Shown one piece after another: positions 26,328-35,647 of a DNA stretch of 64,000 nucleotides (the first letter of the stretch is position 1; every line of letters begins with the position of its first letter). This DNA comes from JANQIO01 sp038746745. Lineage in GTDB: Bacteria; Pseudomonadota; Gammaproteobacteria; Pseudomonadales; Halieaceae. The stretch is from positions 1-64,000 of the forward strand of contig JBCDKJ010000013.1 in the NCBI GenBank assembly GCA_038746745.1, written 5' to 3'. Under the pieces are notes generated by a model. It saw only the letters and a program-made list of their open reading frames with translations, searched no databases and was not told the origin of the DNA. The position numbers and the translations under genes are program-made.

Positions 26328-27578
26328 CTACGCAACGACTCGCGCCCGTTCCAGCATTGCATGCAACAACACATTCGCCCCGGCCTCCGCCTGCCCCTCG
26401 GTTATCGCCTCCGCCTCGTTGTGGCTGAGCCCTCCCTCACAGGGTACGAAAATCATGCTGGTAGGAACCACGGCGGCAAGGTTGCAGGCATCATGTCCTG
26501 CTCCCGACACAATGCTGCGGTGGGTATAATCCAGTTTTGTCACGGCAGCGGCTACTGCGTCTACACAGTCCTGGTCAAAAGTGACGCCCGGGGCTTCCCA
26601 AAAGCACTCGATATGGCATGGCAAACCCAGGTCAGCGCAGGTTTTGGAAACCCGGTCATAAAGAGCATCCACCATGCTCTGATATTGCCCGGCGTCGGGA
26701 TGACGCAGGTCAGCGGTGAGTTCCAGCCTACCGGGCACGGTATTGCTAGAGCCTGGTTCGGCATGGATAAAACCGAAGGTGATCCTGCCATCCGGAGCAT
26801 GATCCTCGGCGAGTTGGTAAAGCGCTGGAAGAAATCTGGCCAGGGCCATCATAGGGTCTTTGCGCAGTGGCATTGGGGTGGGGCCAGCGTGCGCCTCGAC
26901 GCCTTCTATCTCGATGCGATACCGGCTCATGTGCTGTACACCGTTAACCACGCCGATATCGCGGTTTTCTGCCTCTAGTACAGGGCCCTGCTCGATGTGT
27001 AGTTCAAAAGCCGCATGCACCGGACTAACGCTCGCAGCAGTCGTACCGCGATAACCAATGCGCTCCAATTCCTGTTGCACGCTTACTCCGTCCCTGTCCT
27101 GAAGGGCATAGGCATCGGCCAGGGGCATTAGTCCGGCCCAAACGGCGGAGCCCATCATGGCCGTATCGAAACGACAGCCCTCTTCATTGGTCCAGACCAC
27201 AGTCTCCAGAGGATGTGTAGTGTCAAGGCGTGCATCGTTGAGGGTGTCCATGACCTCCAGCCCGGCGAGCACGCCATAAATACCGTCATATTTTCCACCG
27301 CTGGGTTGCGTGTCCAGGTGACTGCCCGTGATGACCGGCGGGGCTTGGCTGTCCAGACCCTCGCGGCGAGCAAAAATATTGCCAATCGCATCGATGCGCA
27401 GTGAACAGCCGGCCTCTCGGCACCACTGCACAAATAAATCACGACCCGCTTTATCTTCGTCAGTCAGTGCCTGGCGATTGCAGCCTCCGGCCGCCGTTGC
27501 ACCGTGCCGAGCCATAGCCATCAATCGTTGCCACAGGCGTGAACTATTGATGCGTAACTGTGGTAGGTCCTGATCCAT
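26328..27578 (-). CDS. M20-family amidohydrolase (N-carbamoyl-amino acid hydrolase / allantoate amidohydrolase type)
   Basis: A 416-residue di-metal hydrolase. Metal ligands are visible in GSHLDTQPSGGKYDG (His87, Asp98), TNEEGCRF (Glu132/133), FELHIEQGP and the late SHNEAEAI. A dimerisation insert with VEAHAGPTPM is present. These place it with HyuC, AllC and beta-ureidopropionase, which release ammonia and CO2 from carbamoyl or allantoate substrates. Which substrate is used cannot be told; no hydantoinase or allantoinase gene is adjacent. The 123 bp between it and pdeM hold nothing clear. Confidence 0.85.
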   Translation of the reverse strand: MDQDLPQLRINSSRLWQRLMAMARHGATAAGGCNRQALTDEDKAGRDLFVQWCREAGCSLRIDAIGNIFARREGLDSQAPPVITGSHLDTQPSGGKYDGIYGVLAGLEVMDTLNDARLDTTHPLETVVWTNEEGCRFDTAMMGSAVWAGLMPLADAYALQDRDGVSVQQELERIGYRGTTAASVSPVHAAFELHIEQGPVLEAENRDIGVVNGVQHMSRYRIEIEGVEAHAGPTPMPLRKDPMMALARFLPALYQLAEDHAPDGRITFGFIHAEPGSSNTVPGRLELTADLRHPDAGQYQSMVDALYDRVSKTCADLGLPCHIECFWEAPGVTFDQDCVDAVAAAVTKLDYTHRSIVSGAGHDACNLAAVVPTSMIFVPCEGGLSHNEAEAITEGQAEAGANVLLHAMLERARVVA

Positions 27579-27701
27579 TCTTAATGGTCACCGTTCGATA
27601 CTCGATGTTCTGAGGGTTAGAGAGTCTTCGTTCATTAGTGCGACTGCTGCTCGCAGCATAGGCCCTGTCGCCGGGTGGCGCCAGCGCTGCCTTCTGGTGC
27701 C

Positions 27702-28334
27702 TTAGGGCAGCGCAACCACCGATTCCGGACCGACGCCATAGCAACGTTCGGAGGCATGACGTTCTATAACATACCCACCCGTAAAGCTTCCAAAGGAGGG
27801 TAACACCATGCCTTGTCTACGCTGCCAGAATACTGGCATCCGCAACGCATCCGCCCGCGTCACCAGCTTTACAACCGGATGGATGTGCCCACATAAGTAG
27901 TACCCCTCAGTTGCATCCTCCGGGTCGTGTACCAGCGCAAAAGGTCCCACATGCAGCCGAGAATGCCAGTGCACGTTCTTCAGGATGGCGGTATTCAGAT
28001 AGCGGTCGTGGTTTCCCAGCACGATGTCTACGTCGGCCTCCAGGCCAGCTCGCCACTGATTGAAGCGAGTGTAGAAATGATGCCGATGTGGGAGTGCGCC
28101 GTGCACAAAGTCCCCGAGTATGCATAAACGTCGGGCCCGGTGAGTCTGCACAAGCTTTGATAGGCGTGACAGGTCATCCGGATCGTTGCCCTCCGGGACC
28201 GCCAGGCCCTGGCGCCGAAATACAGCGCTTTTGCCGAAGTGGGTATCGGCCACCAACACCATGGATTGTGCTGGCCAAACCAGCGCGCGTCCGGCGTCCA
28301 GCCACAGTGTTTCGCCCTGTAACTGGATATGCAT
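27702..28334 (-). CDS. pdeM: Ligase-associated DNA damage response phosphoesterase PdeM
   Basis: A 210-residue calcineurin-like metallophosphoesterase. The metal site is shown by VADTHFGKS (Asp30, His32), ILGDFVHG (Asp75), VLGNHD (Asn108, His109) and LCGHIHP. This form is found as the last gene of the ligase-helicase-exonuclease cluster and is assumed to process DNA ends. Its ATG overlaps the helicase TGA as ATGA. Confidence 0.92.
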   Translation of the reverse strand: MHIQLQGETLWLDAGRALVWPAQSMVLVADTHFGKSAVFRRQGLAVPEGNDPDDLSRLSKLVQTHRARRLCILGDFVHGALPHRHHFYTRFNQWRAGLEADVDIVLGNHDRYLNTAILKNVHWHSRLHVGPFALVHDPEDATEGYYLCGHIHPVVKLVTRADALRMPVFWQRRQGMVLPSFGSFTGGYVIERHASERCYGVGPESVVALP

Positions 28335-30820
28335 CAGGGTGTGTTCCGCTGTCGGCGTGGCGTTTTCTTGTCAGCGGCCCGATTCAGACTGTCCAGCATA
28401 CGCTGTAATCGGTTCCGCCATTTTTCCGAGCTGACGGTTTGCGCGCGAATGCGTTCCGTCCAAAGCGGAAAACACAGTGGTGACAGGCGCTCTGGTTCAG
28501 TGACCAGCCATTCGCAGGCCGCGATCTGCTCCAGACTTTCCTGCAAGCGGCCGAACTCCAGCTGATACCGCATCACCTCTCGCAGGGCCTGGTCAACCAG
28601 CAGGTTGTCCGGGTCGTATTTTGCGAGAACGTCGTACACCAGGCCGCTGGAGGCTTGAATTTGCCGGGTGGATTTGCCACTGCCGGGGTACCCTGTGAAG
28701 ACCAGACCGGCAACCTGGGCAATTTCCCGAAACTGGCGCTTGCTGGTCTCCGCGCTGTTGATGCTCTGCACCAGATCCTCTTGTAAATTATCGATGGTCA
28801 GGGCTCCCCGCAGCATGTCCACGGTTACCGCGTAGTCGGATGCGGTGAGCAGCTCGAAGCCATAGTCGTTGGCCCAGGCTCGAAACGTTACCGCGCTGTC
28901 CTGACTCAGGCGCCAGGCAGCCAGCGCAGCGAGGCCTTCATTAACGGCGCGTCCTGCAAAGGTAAACAGAAATAGGTGGCGTCCCTCCCGCGTTTTGATG
29001 CGCTCTAGCAGTAACTGGTCTTCCTTTGGCAGTGCGGACCAGTTGGCCTGGATTCGTAACAGGCCACGCAGCGCGCGCAGCTCACTGGCACGGTGTTGAT
29101 CGGCCTGTCCCAGCAGGCGACGGGTATAGTTTGACAGCTCAGTCGACAATGGTGCCTTGCCGCCCTGCCAGCGCGGGACGATGCGTGCTTTCTTGCTGGC
29201 GAGTTTGACATAGGCGGTCATATCCCTGACCCGCACCAGTTGCAGAACGCGTCCATTAAAAAGGAAACCATCATCGGCCTTGAGCCGTGAAATAAAGCTT
29301 TCCTCAATAGTGCCCAGGCTGCCACCGCTGCTCCATTTAAGGTTCATAACAGCGTCGCTGGTAATGGTGCCTATCGCCATGCGGTGGCGCTGAGCGATGC
29401 GGCGGTTGTCCACCGTATAACGGGAAGCCTGCTGGCTGACGCGGTGGTACTCGGGATAGTGCTGGAGGGCGTTGCCGCCGCGAGTGATGAACAGCAGTAC
29501 CCATTGCCAGGCGTCCATACTCAGCCTGGCAAAAGCATGAGTTTGAATCACTTCCCGGTACAGTTCCTGTTCGCTAAATCCGTCTGCCAGCGCGAGGCTC
29601 ACGCAGTGCTGAACCAGTACATCCAGGCAAAGAGTCATAGGCTTGCGACTCTCGATAGTGTGCTCCTGGGCGGCCTGTCGCGCCGCGGCAATCTCAACCA
29701 GCTCAAAGGCATGGGTGGGAATACACAGCACACGGCTCGGTTCACCGGGGCTGTGTCCAGAGCGCCCTGCCCGCTGCAGCAACCGCGCTATTCCCTTGGG
29801 TGATCCTACCTGTATGACTTGTTCCACCGGGGAAAAGTCGACGCCCAGGTCCAGAGAAGACGTGCAGACTACGCAGTTAAGACTGCCGTCTTTGAGACCG
29901 GCCTCCACCTGATCGCGAACGCTGCGGCTGAGGGACGCATGATGCAGCGCAAACCGCCCAATCCAGTCCGGCCTGGCCTTGAGAATGGCTTCAAACCAGA
30001 GCTCAGCCTGAGAGCGGGTATTAGTGAATATCAAGGTGGATCTGGCGCTTTCGATGCGCGGTAGCACATGCGGCAGCAAGGTGAGGCCAAGGTGCCCGGC
30101 CCAGGGGAAGCGCTCAATGGCTTCTGGTACCAGCGCCTCAATTTCGATGCGCTTCTTCTGTTTGGCGACAATCATGGTGGGGATTGCGGGCGCTGCGGGG
30201 CCCAGCAGTACATCAGCAGCCTCGTCCAGGTTGCCGATCGTCGCTGACATACCCCAGGTTTGCAGGCCGGGCGAAAGGCTGCGCAAGCGTGCCAGACACA
30301 GCTCAAGCTGCACGCCCCGTTTGCTGCCGACGAGTTCGTGCCACTCGTCAACTATGACGCAATGCAACTGTTTCAACTTGGGTTGAAAGTCAGCATAGGT
30401 CAGCAGCAGTGACAGAGATTCCGGCGTTGTGATCAGCGCTGTGGGGGGCGACTTGCGCAGCCTGGCTCTGGCAGAGGCTGAGGAATCCCCGGTGCGACGG
30501 GCAATGCGCCAGTCCAGCTCCAGTTCATCCACCGTCTCCTGCAGGGCTTTTTCGGTATCGGCCGCGAGTGCGCGCATGGGTGTTATCCAGATAATACGCA
30601 GCCCGCTGGTCGCATTGTCGCCCTCCCTCAGCAATCGAATGGCAGGGCCCAGCCACGCCGCCAGTGTTTTTCCTGTGCCAGTTGGCGCGTGGATCAGACC
30701 GGATTCGCCCGCCAGATAGGCAGCCCAGGTCTGTCGCTGGAATAGCGCCGGCGTCCAGCCGCGTCGGGCATAGAAATCACTAACAACAGCAGGTAGTCGA
30801 AAACGCTTAGGCGGGCTCAT
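28334..30820 (-). CDS. Ligase-associated DEXH-box DNA helicase (Lhr-like)
   Basis: An 828-residue superfamily-2 helicase. Walker A APTGTGKT is at 45-52, the DEXH box DEWH at 158-161, then SATIGN, and domain 2 has TSSLDLGVDFSPVEQVIQVGSPKG and LLQRAGRSGHSPG. The C-terminal part includes a TGYPGSGKSTRQIQASSG loop characteristic of the ligase-associated subgroup of Lhr helicases. It should unwind DNA 3' to 5' during repair. Its start overlaps the ligase end by 14 bp. Confidence 0.94.
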   Translation of the reverse strand: MSPPKRFRLPAVVSDFYARRGWTPALFQRQTWAAYLAGESGLIHAPTGTGKTLAAWLGPAIRLLREGDNATSGLRIIWITPMRALAADTEKALQETVDELELDWRIARRTGDSSASARARLRKSPPTALITTPESLSLLLTYADFQPKLKQLHCVIVDEWHELVGSKRGVQLELCLARLRSLSPGLQTWGMSATIGNLDEAADVLLGPAAPAIPTMIVAKQKKRIEIEALVPEAIERFPWAGHLGLTLLPHVLPRIESARSTLIFTNTRSQAELWFEAILKARPDWIGRFALHHASLSRSVRDQVEAGLKDGSLNCVVCTSSLDLGVDFSPVEQVIQVGSPKGIARLLQRAGRSGHSPGEPSRVLCIPTHAFELVEIAAARQAAQEHTIESRKPMTLCLDVLVQHCVSLALADGFSEQELYREVIQTHAFARLSMDAWQWVLLFITRGGNALQHYPEYHRVSQQASRYTVDNRRIAQRHRMAIGTITSDAVMNLKWSSGGSLGTIEESFISRLKADDGFLFNGRVLQLVRVRDMTAYVKLASKKARIVPRWQGGKAPLSTELSNYTRRLLGQADQHRASELRALRGLLRIQANWSALPKEDQLLLERIKTREGRHLFLFTFAGRAVNEGLAALAAWRLSQDSAVTFRAWANDYGFELLTASDYAVTVDMLRGALTIDNLQEDLVQSINSAETSKRQFREIAQVAGLVFTGYPGSGKSTRQIQASSGLVYDVLAKYDPDNLLVDQALREVMRYQLEFGRLQESLEQIAACEWLVTEPERLSPLCFPLWTERIRAQTVSSEKWRNRLQRMLDSLNRAADKKTPRRQRNTP

Positions 30821-32210
30821 AGAGTTTCAACAGTTGCTTAACCTGATCCAGGCTGTCGGCGTCGTCAGGACCGATGTCCGTCCGCCAGCGGGCTATTCTG
30901 GGAAAACGCAGCGCAATCCCACTTTTATGGCGGCTGCTTTCGTTGATTCCTTCGAATGCCAGCTCGAATACCTGTTCCGCCACAACCGAGCGCACCGGGC
31001 CGAAGCGTTCCAGGGTGTTGGCGCGAATCCACTTGTTGAGCGCGTTGATCTCTTTATCGGTCAGCCCGGAATATGCCTTCGCCACCGGCACCAGCGTCCG
31101 CTCACCATCACGGACGTCCCAGACCGCAAACGTGTAATCAGTAAACAGTGTGGCGCGCCGTCCGCTACCCGCCTGGGCGTAAATCATCACCGCGTCGATG
31201 CTGAGCGGGTCTACCTTCCACTTCCACCAGGCTCCGCGTTTGCGCCCGGTTTGGTAGGGGCTGTCCAGACGTTTAAGCATCAAGCCCTCAACGCCGCGTT
31301 CCCGGCTTTGCTCCCGCTCAGCGGCAAGCGTGTTCCAGTCGTAGCCATCCAGGGTTGGAGAGGCGGCCAGCGTGTCACTGCTCGCGCTGGCGAGCAAGGC
31401 GAGCATAGCGGAGCGACGGATGCGCAGAGACTGTGGGCGTAAATCTTCTCCATGGTGTTCCAGGCAGTCATATGCGAGGAAGCGCGCTGGCACATCGGCA
31501 AGAATCTTCTTGCCGACCGTTTTGCGCCCGATACGCTTTTGCAGAGCAGCAAAGGGCATAACGCCCTCTTTCCAGGCGAGAATCTCACCGTCCAGCACGC
31601 CATCAGACAACTGGCCCGCCGCCGCAACAATTTCTGGAAATCGCTCCGTAATCAGTTCTTCACCGCGAGACCACAGGGCGATCTCGCCGCCGCGCTTTAC
31701 CAACTGGGCACGTATCCCGTCCCACTTCCACTCCACCAGCCAGTCCTCGGCTGAACCCAGCGTCTCGGGTGCCTGATCCAGCGGTGATGCCAGATAAAAA
31801 GGATAGGGTCTTGCGCTCAGGTCCGCGCTGATGTCGGGGTTCAGTAAGCTTTCAAACCAGCCTGCGCTGGGCTGCCACTCGCCCATCATGCGATGGGTAA
31901 TGACGTCGCGGGGCAGCTCGGCATGTTCTGCCAGCGCCCGAGCCACCAGGGTTTGCGACACGCCAACTCGTAGCCCCCCTGTAAGCAGCTTGGTCACCAA
32001 AAAGCAGGATAGCTGGGGCAGTTGCTGCCACCATTCTGCAATACGCGCCATACGGGATGGTTCGTCCATGTCTGACAGTGGCAGAATCTCCTGTTCCATC
32101 CACGCACGCAGGCTGCGCTCTTCCAGCGTGCTGTCGGTGCGGAACTCTGCCATCAGCAGCGAGGCCGTTTCGGCAAAGTCTCCAACCGTGGCGTAAGCGT
32201 CTTCAATCAT
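30807..32210 (-). CDS. Ligase-associated ATP-dependent DNA ligase, N-terminally shortened by an in-frame amber codon
   Basis: This frame is open for 467 codons from ATG 32210, but homologous sequence continues upstream to ATG 32420 except for a single TAG. The adenylation lysine is in EWKWDGIRAQ (Lys162 here, 232 in the full frame). Downstream ligase motifs include LDGEILAWK, FLAYDCLEH, RGVEGLMLKRLDSPYQTGRKRGAWWKWK and a late SVVAEQVFELAF. The nucleotidyltransferase and OB domains are thus intact; only the start of the DNA-binding domain is lost. Full length from 32420 would be 537 residues, normal for the family. It may be a decaying gene, restarted at 32210, or a sequence error. Confidence 0.85.
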   Translation of the reverse strand: MIEDAYATVGDFAETASLLMAEFRTDSTLEERSLRAWMEQEILPLSDMDEPSRMARIAEWWQQLPQLSCFLVTKLLTGGLRVGVSQTLVARALAEHAELPRDVITHRMMGEWQPSAGWFESLLNPDISADLSARPYPFYLASPLDQAPETLGSAEDWLVEWKWDGIRAQLVKRGGEIALWSRGEELITERFPEIVAAAGQLSDGVLDGEILAWKEGVMPFAALQKRIGRKTVGKKILADVPARFLAYDCLEHHGEDLRPQSLRIRRSAMLALLASASSDTLAASPTLDGYDWNTLAAEREQSRERGVEGLMLKRLDSPYQTGRKRGAWWKWKVDPLSIDAVMIYAQAGSGRRATLFTDYTFAVWDVRDGERTLVPVAKAYSGLTDKEINALNKWIRANTLERFGPVRSVVAEQVFELAFEGINESSRHKSGIALRFPRIARWRTDIGPDDADSLDQVKQLLKLYEPA

Positions 32211-32420
32211 CCATTCTGGATAGCGGGTGACTTGCTGCAGCGTGGCTTTAAGCAGAGGTCGTCCTGCCAGGCGCTTGGCGCGACGCCCGGAGGCAATGTA
32301 GATCGCCCAGGCGGCGTCAGCCGCAGAGGCCTATTCAAAATAGCGGCGCAGGGCGGCCACCTTGGTATTGGTGGAGGTGGTGGTGTCCAGGCTGACGAAG
32401 AGGGCAGCGAAATCCTGCAT
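32211..32420 (-). pseudogene. Severed N-terminal part of the DNA ligase, with TAG at codon 30
   Basis: The minus strand reads from ATG 32420, which overlaps the exonuclease TGA as ATGA: MQDFAALFVSLDTTTSTNTK, then VAALRRYFE, a TAG (32331-32333), and on in the same frame as ASAADAAWAIYIASGRRAKR through to VTRYPEW and the ATG at 32210. Both sides match the expected start of ligase-associated ligases, so one nonsense substitution (CAG to TAG, for example) explains the break. No frameshift is needed. Confidence 0.85.
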
Positions 32421-33457
32421 CAGGCGGCGGTCTCGGCGTCGTCGACCTCGTCACCACCGCCGTCATCAAACTCGGTGCGCAGCTCCCTGGCGTCTCTGCC
32501 TTGCTCCTGCAGAAAGCGCACCAGTGTGTCGGAACGACCATGGGTGGCGAGGACGCGGCGGGCGCCACACTCTTCAATCGTAGTAAGCAGCGCAGGCCAA
32601 TCAGCGTGATCTGACATTACGAAGCCGCGGTCATAGCCACGTCGGCGACGGTTGCCGCGCAGCAGCATCCAGCCGGAGCAGAAGCCCGTGCTGCAGTCGC
32701 CGAATCGTTTCATCCATGCGGTGCCATTGGCGCCAGGTGGTGCAATGATGAGCTCACCAGCAAAGCGCTTTGAATGCTTGTTACCGTCGGCCTCAAGCTC
32801 CAGCGCCGGCAACGTTGGTAGCATACTGATACCGGCGTTGCGATAAATATCTGTCAGCGCAACGGCGGCGCCGTGCAGCAGAACTCGCTGCTCCGTATGA
32901 GCACACAGAGCCGACAGGACGCGCTGGGCCTTGCCCAGGGCGTAGCAGAAAAGCACGCTAGCGCGTCCCTGGCGGGCATTGTCCCGCCACCAGTCATAAA
33001 TGTCGGCGGCCACCGTGTCCAGAGAAGGCCAGCGATAGATCGGTAAGGCAAACGTTGCTTCGGTGATCAGGGTGTCACAGGCAACCGATTCAAAGGGCTG
33101 GCAGGTGGGGTCGCGGTCCCGCTTAAAATCTCCGGTCGCCACCCACACTTCACCGTCTACTTCGACACGAACCTGAGCCGAGCCGAGAATATGCCCTGCC
33201 GGGTGTAAGCTAATGCGAGCTTGCTCCAAGTCGATTGACTCGCCATAGGCCAGCGGATGCAGCTGAATATCGGCGCCCAGGCGGTGTCGCAGTATTGGCG
33301 CGCCGCTCTGTTCGGCAAAGTACAGCCCGTTTCCCGGGCGTGCGTGGTCGGCATGGCCATGGGTGATAACGGCTCTGGGTACGGGTCGCCAGGGGTCAAT
33401 ATGAAAGTCCCCGGCAGGGCAGTAAAGCCCCTGGCTTGTGAGTTCGATAACGGCCAC
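32420..33457 (-). CDS. Ligase-associated DNA exonuclease (metallo-beta-lactamase / beta-CASP fold)
   Basis: About 345 residues from GTG 33457, giving VAVIELTSQGLYCPAGDFHIDP. The metal-binding HGHADH motif is in AVITHGHADHARPG; further His/Asp residues lie in HPAGHILGSAQV and ATGDFKRDRDP, and SDHADWPALL near the end is typical of SNM1/Pso2-like nucleases. It is the first gene of the four-gene DNA repair cluster. An upstream in-frame ATG at 33541 seems too far and lacks homology. Confidence 0.88.
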   Translation of the reverse strand: MAVIELTSQGLYCPAGDFHIDPWRPVPRAVITHGHADHARPGNGLYFAEQSGAPILRHRLGADIQLHPLAYGESIDLEQARISLHPAGHILGSAQVRVEVDGEVWVATGDFKRDRDPTCQPFESVACDTLITEATFALPIYRWPSLDTVAADIYDWWRDNARQGRASVLFCYALGKAQRVLSALCAHTEQRVLLHGAAVALTDIYRNAGISMLPTLPALELEADGNKHSKRFAGELIIAPPGANGTAWMKRFGDCSTGFCSGWMLLRGNRRRRGYDRGFVMSDHADWPALLTTIEECGARRVLATHGRSDTLVRFLQEQGRDARELRTEFDDGGGDEVDDAETAA

Positions 33458-33612
33458 GTCTTGTATCTCGTCTTTACAGCTTATTCGCCTGCTCGCCTTT
33501 TTCTGGATTGCTCTGGCAGTGCGGATACCGCATGAGCACATGGTAGCGGAGAAAACTCGCCAGGATGGCTCGCACTCGTTATATTGGCGCGCCAGTTAAT
33601 GCGAGGCCTCCC

Positions 33613-34854
33613 ATGACCGCTATGCCCCTGTCCCAACTCACCGATCCCTGGTCAGTACCTCTGGAAGCGATCGATATCGCACAGCCGGACTGGTTTGTCG
33701 CGGATACCCAGTGGGACTGGTTCAGGCGCTTGCGTGATGAGTCGCCGGTGCACATCTTCGATCACCCGGAGTTTGGTCGCTACTGGTCTATCACACGCTA
33801 CGAAGACATTATGTATGTCGATACGCATCACGAGATTTTTTCTTCTGAGCCGTCGATCACCCTGCGTGACCAGCCTGAGGACTTCACCCTGCCTATGTTC
33901 ATCGCCATGGATGAGCCCAGGCACAGCAAAACCCGCGCGGAGGTTAATCCGGTGGTCGGCTCCCGCAATTTGCCGAATTTTGCCGAGCTCATTCGCAGTC
34001 GTACCCGCGAAGTGCTGGACAGTCTTCCACTGGATGAGACCTTCAATTGGGTTGACCTTGTCTCCATAGAGCTGACAACCCGCATGCTGGCCACCTTATT
34101 CGATTTTCCCTATGAGGAACGCCGACGCTTGACCCGGTGGTCTGACGTCGCGACAGCGCTGCCCGGGGGTGATTTCATTGAGACAGAAGAACAGCGACGC
34201 GAAGAACTGTTGGAGTGCCTGCAGACCTTTACTGAACTATGGAATGAGAAAGCCCAGCAACCGCCTCGTCACGACATGATCTCCATGCTGGCTCACGGTG
34301 ACGCGACCAGGGATATGCAACCGCTGGAGTTTCTGGGCAACCTGCTGCTGCTCATCGTCGGTGGCAACGATACAACGCGAAACTCCATGAGCGGCAGCGT
34401 GTTGGCCTTGCATCAGTTCCCGCAGGAGTTAGAAAAGCTCAAGGCGAATCCTAAGCTGATTCCCTCCCTGGTATCGGAAACTATCCGCTGGCAAACGCCT
34501 TTGGCGTTTATGCGACGCACGGCGCTGCAAGATGTAGAGATGCACGGGCAGAGGATTCGGCAGGGCGACAAGGTGGCCATGTGGTATGCCTCCGGAAATC
34601 GGGACGAGCGAGTATTCGAACAGCCAGATGACTTTATCATCGATCGACCCAATGTTCGGAAACATGTGTCTTTTGGCTATGGTATTCACCGCTGCATGGG
34701 CAGCCACCTGGCGGAGCTGCAATTGCGCATACTCTGGGAAGAAATGCTCGAGCGGTTCGAGCGTGTCGAAGTGGTCGGTGAACCGCGCCGCGCACATTCT
34801 GTATTCGTTCGTGGCTATACCTCTCTGCCGGTGCGTTTGCATCCCGCTGTCTGA
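33613..34854 (+). CDS. Cytochrome P450, CYP153-type alkane/fatty acid hydroxylase
   Basis: A 413-residue soluble P450 from ATG 33613 (GAGG 6 bases upstream). The heme-binding loop is FGYGIHRCMGSHLAE with Cys361, the I-helix is LLIVGGNDTTRNSMSG, and the ExxR is SETIRW. The blocks MFIAMDEPRHSKTR, LVSIELTTRMLATLFDF and RTALQDVEMHGQRIRQGDKV strongly recall CYP153 terminal hydroxylases of n-alkanes. It would need a ferredoxin and reductase, not seen nearby. Subfamily is from memory; omega-hydroxylation of fatty acids is possible. The fatty-acid oxidation genes downstream fit an alkane or lipid diet. Confidence 0.88.
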   Translation: MTAMPLSQLTDPWSVPLEAIDIAQPDWFVADTQWDWFRRLRDESPVHIFDHPEFGRYWSITRYEDIMYVDTHHEIFSSEPSITLRDQPEDFTLPMFIAMDEPRHSKTRAEVNPVVGSRNLPNFAELIRSRTREVLDSLPLDETFNWVDLVSIELTTRMLATLFDFPYEERRRLTRWSDVATALPGGDFIETEEQRREELLECLQTFTELWNEKAQQPPRHDMISMLAHGDATRDMQPLEFLGNLLLLIVGGNDTTRNSMSGSVLALHQFPQELEKLKANPKLIPSLVSETIRWQTPLAFMRRTALQDVEMHGQRIRQGDKVAMWYASGNRDERVFEQPDDFIIDRPNVRKHVSFGYGIHRCMGSHLAELQLRILWEEMLERFERVEVVGEPRRAHSVFVRGYTSLPVRLHPAV

Positions 34855-34881
34855 GCTCTGAGACAGGACGGGGCCGGCGTG

Positions 34882-34887
34882 TATAAT
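34882..34887 (+). promoter_or_regulatory. Putative -10 element before the FkbM gene
   Basis: A perfect TATAAT lies 33 bp before the GTG start of the FkbM gene and 28 bp after the CYP153 stop. No good -35 hexamer is visible, so this rests on the -10 alone. Confidence 0.4.
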
Positions 34888-34919
34888 GTTGCCCTCCCCA
34901 AGCTACGAGCATTACTCCG

Positions 34920-35618
34920 GTGAAAAAAGTCGGTGACTTCTGGGTGCCAGACGTCGACATGAGTCGGTTCAGCCGCTTCGGCAAGAATCGGCGCAAAACC
35001 ATTCGCTATTACAGCGAAGGCGGTCCCAAGCTCGAAGATCTGATCGAAGTGCTGGCGCTGCTGCCACCAGGCCGCCTGGCGATAGATGGTGGCGCCAATG
35101 TGGGCGCCTATTCTCGTATGCTGGCGGACAAGTTCGAACGGGTAATGGCGTTCGAGCCCAGCCGCGATACCTTTGAAGCCCTGCAGGCCAACATTGAAGA
35201 TTGGGGTCTCGCGGATCGTGTACAGACTTTTAATGCAGCGCTGACCGACCACTGTGGCACGGTCGGAATGAAGCTGAACTGGGGTCGCCGGTCTCTGTCG
35301 CGTCGCGTGGAAGGGGCGGGCACCATCGCAGCTATAACTGTGGACTCTCTCAACGTCGATGAGGTGGACTTTATCAAGCTCGACGTCGAAGGCTCAGAGT
35401 ACGCAGCTCTGGTGGGAGCGCGCCACACTCTGGCCGCCTGCAAGCCGGCCATCCTGTTTGAAGATAAACCGGGGAAACGAGATCTGAACGATGTCGCCCG
35501 CGATCCGCACCGTTACCTGATTGCAACAGGCGCTGAATCGCGAGGCGCTTTCGGGCGCGGCAAATTTGACTGGCTCTACGCTTTTCCAGGCAAGCCGCCC
35601 ACTGCAGAGCCTGTTTAA
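34920..35618 (+). CDS. FkbM-family SAM-dependent methyltransferase
   Basis: A 232-residue protein with a GTG start at 34920. The SAM-binding fold is shown by AIDGGANVGAYSRMLADKF and MAFEPSRDTFEALQANIE, and the FkbM signature by FIKLDVEGSEYAALVGARHTL. FkbM enzymes methylate hydroxyls of sugars or natural products. It is convergent with a 2OG-Fe(II) oxygenase gene 29 bp away. The acceptor is unknown; a surface glycan is one option. Confidence 0.85.
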   Translation: MKKVGDFWVPDVDMSRFSRFGKNRRKTIRYYSEGGPKLEDLIEVLALLPPGRLAIDGGANVGAYSRMLADKFERVMAFEPSRDTFEALQANIEDWGLADRVQTFNAALTDHCGTVGMKLNWGRRSLSRRVEGAGTIAAITVDSLNVDEVDFIKLDVEGSEYAALVGARHTLAACKPAILFEDKPGKRDLNDVARDPHRYLIATGAESRGAFGRGKFDWLYAFPGKPPTAEPV

Positions 35619-35647
35619 CCCGGAGTCAGGCGTATTGGCGCAGGCGC

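Noticed and set aside
26120..26428. Arg-rich ORF downstream of tRNA-Lys.
   Set aside because: It overlaps the hydrolase gene, has no ribosome binding site and lies in a hairpin-rich tRNA flank; such frames are usually spurious.
32331..32333. TAG in the ligase as a pyrrolysine or selenocysteine codon.
   Set aside because: TAG is not a Sec codon, no pyl genes are in view, and the position is not a conserved special residue; simple nonsense mutation is more likely.
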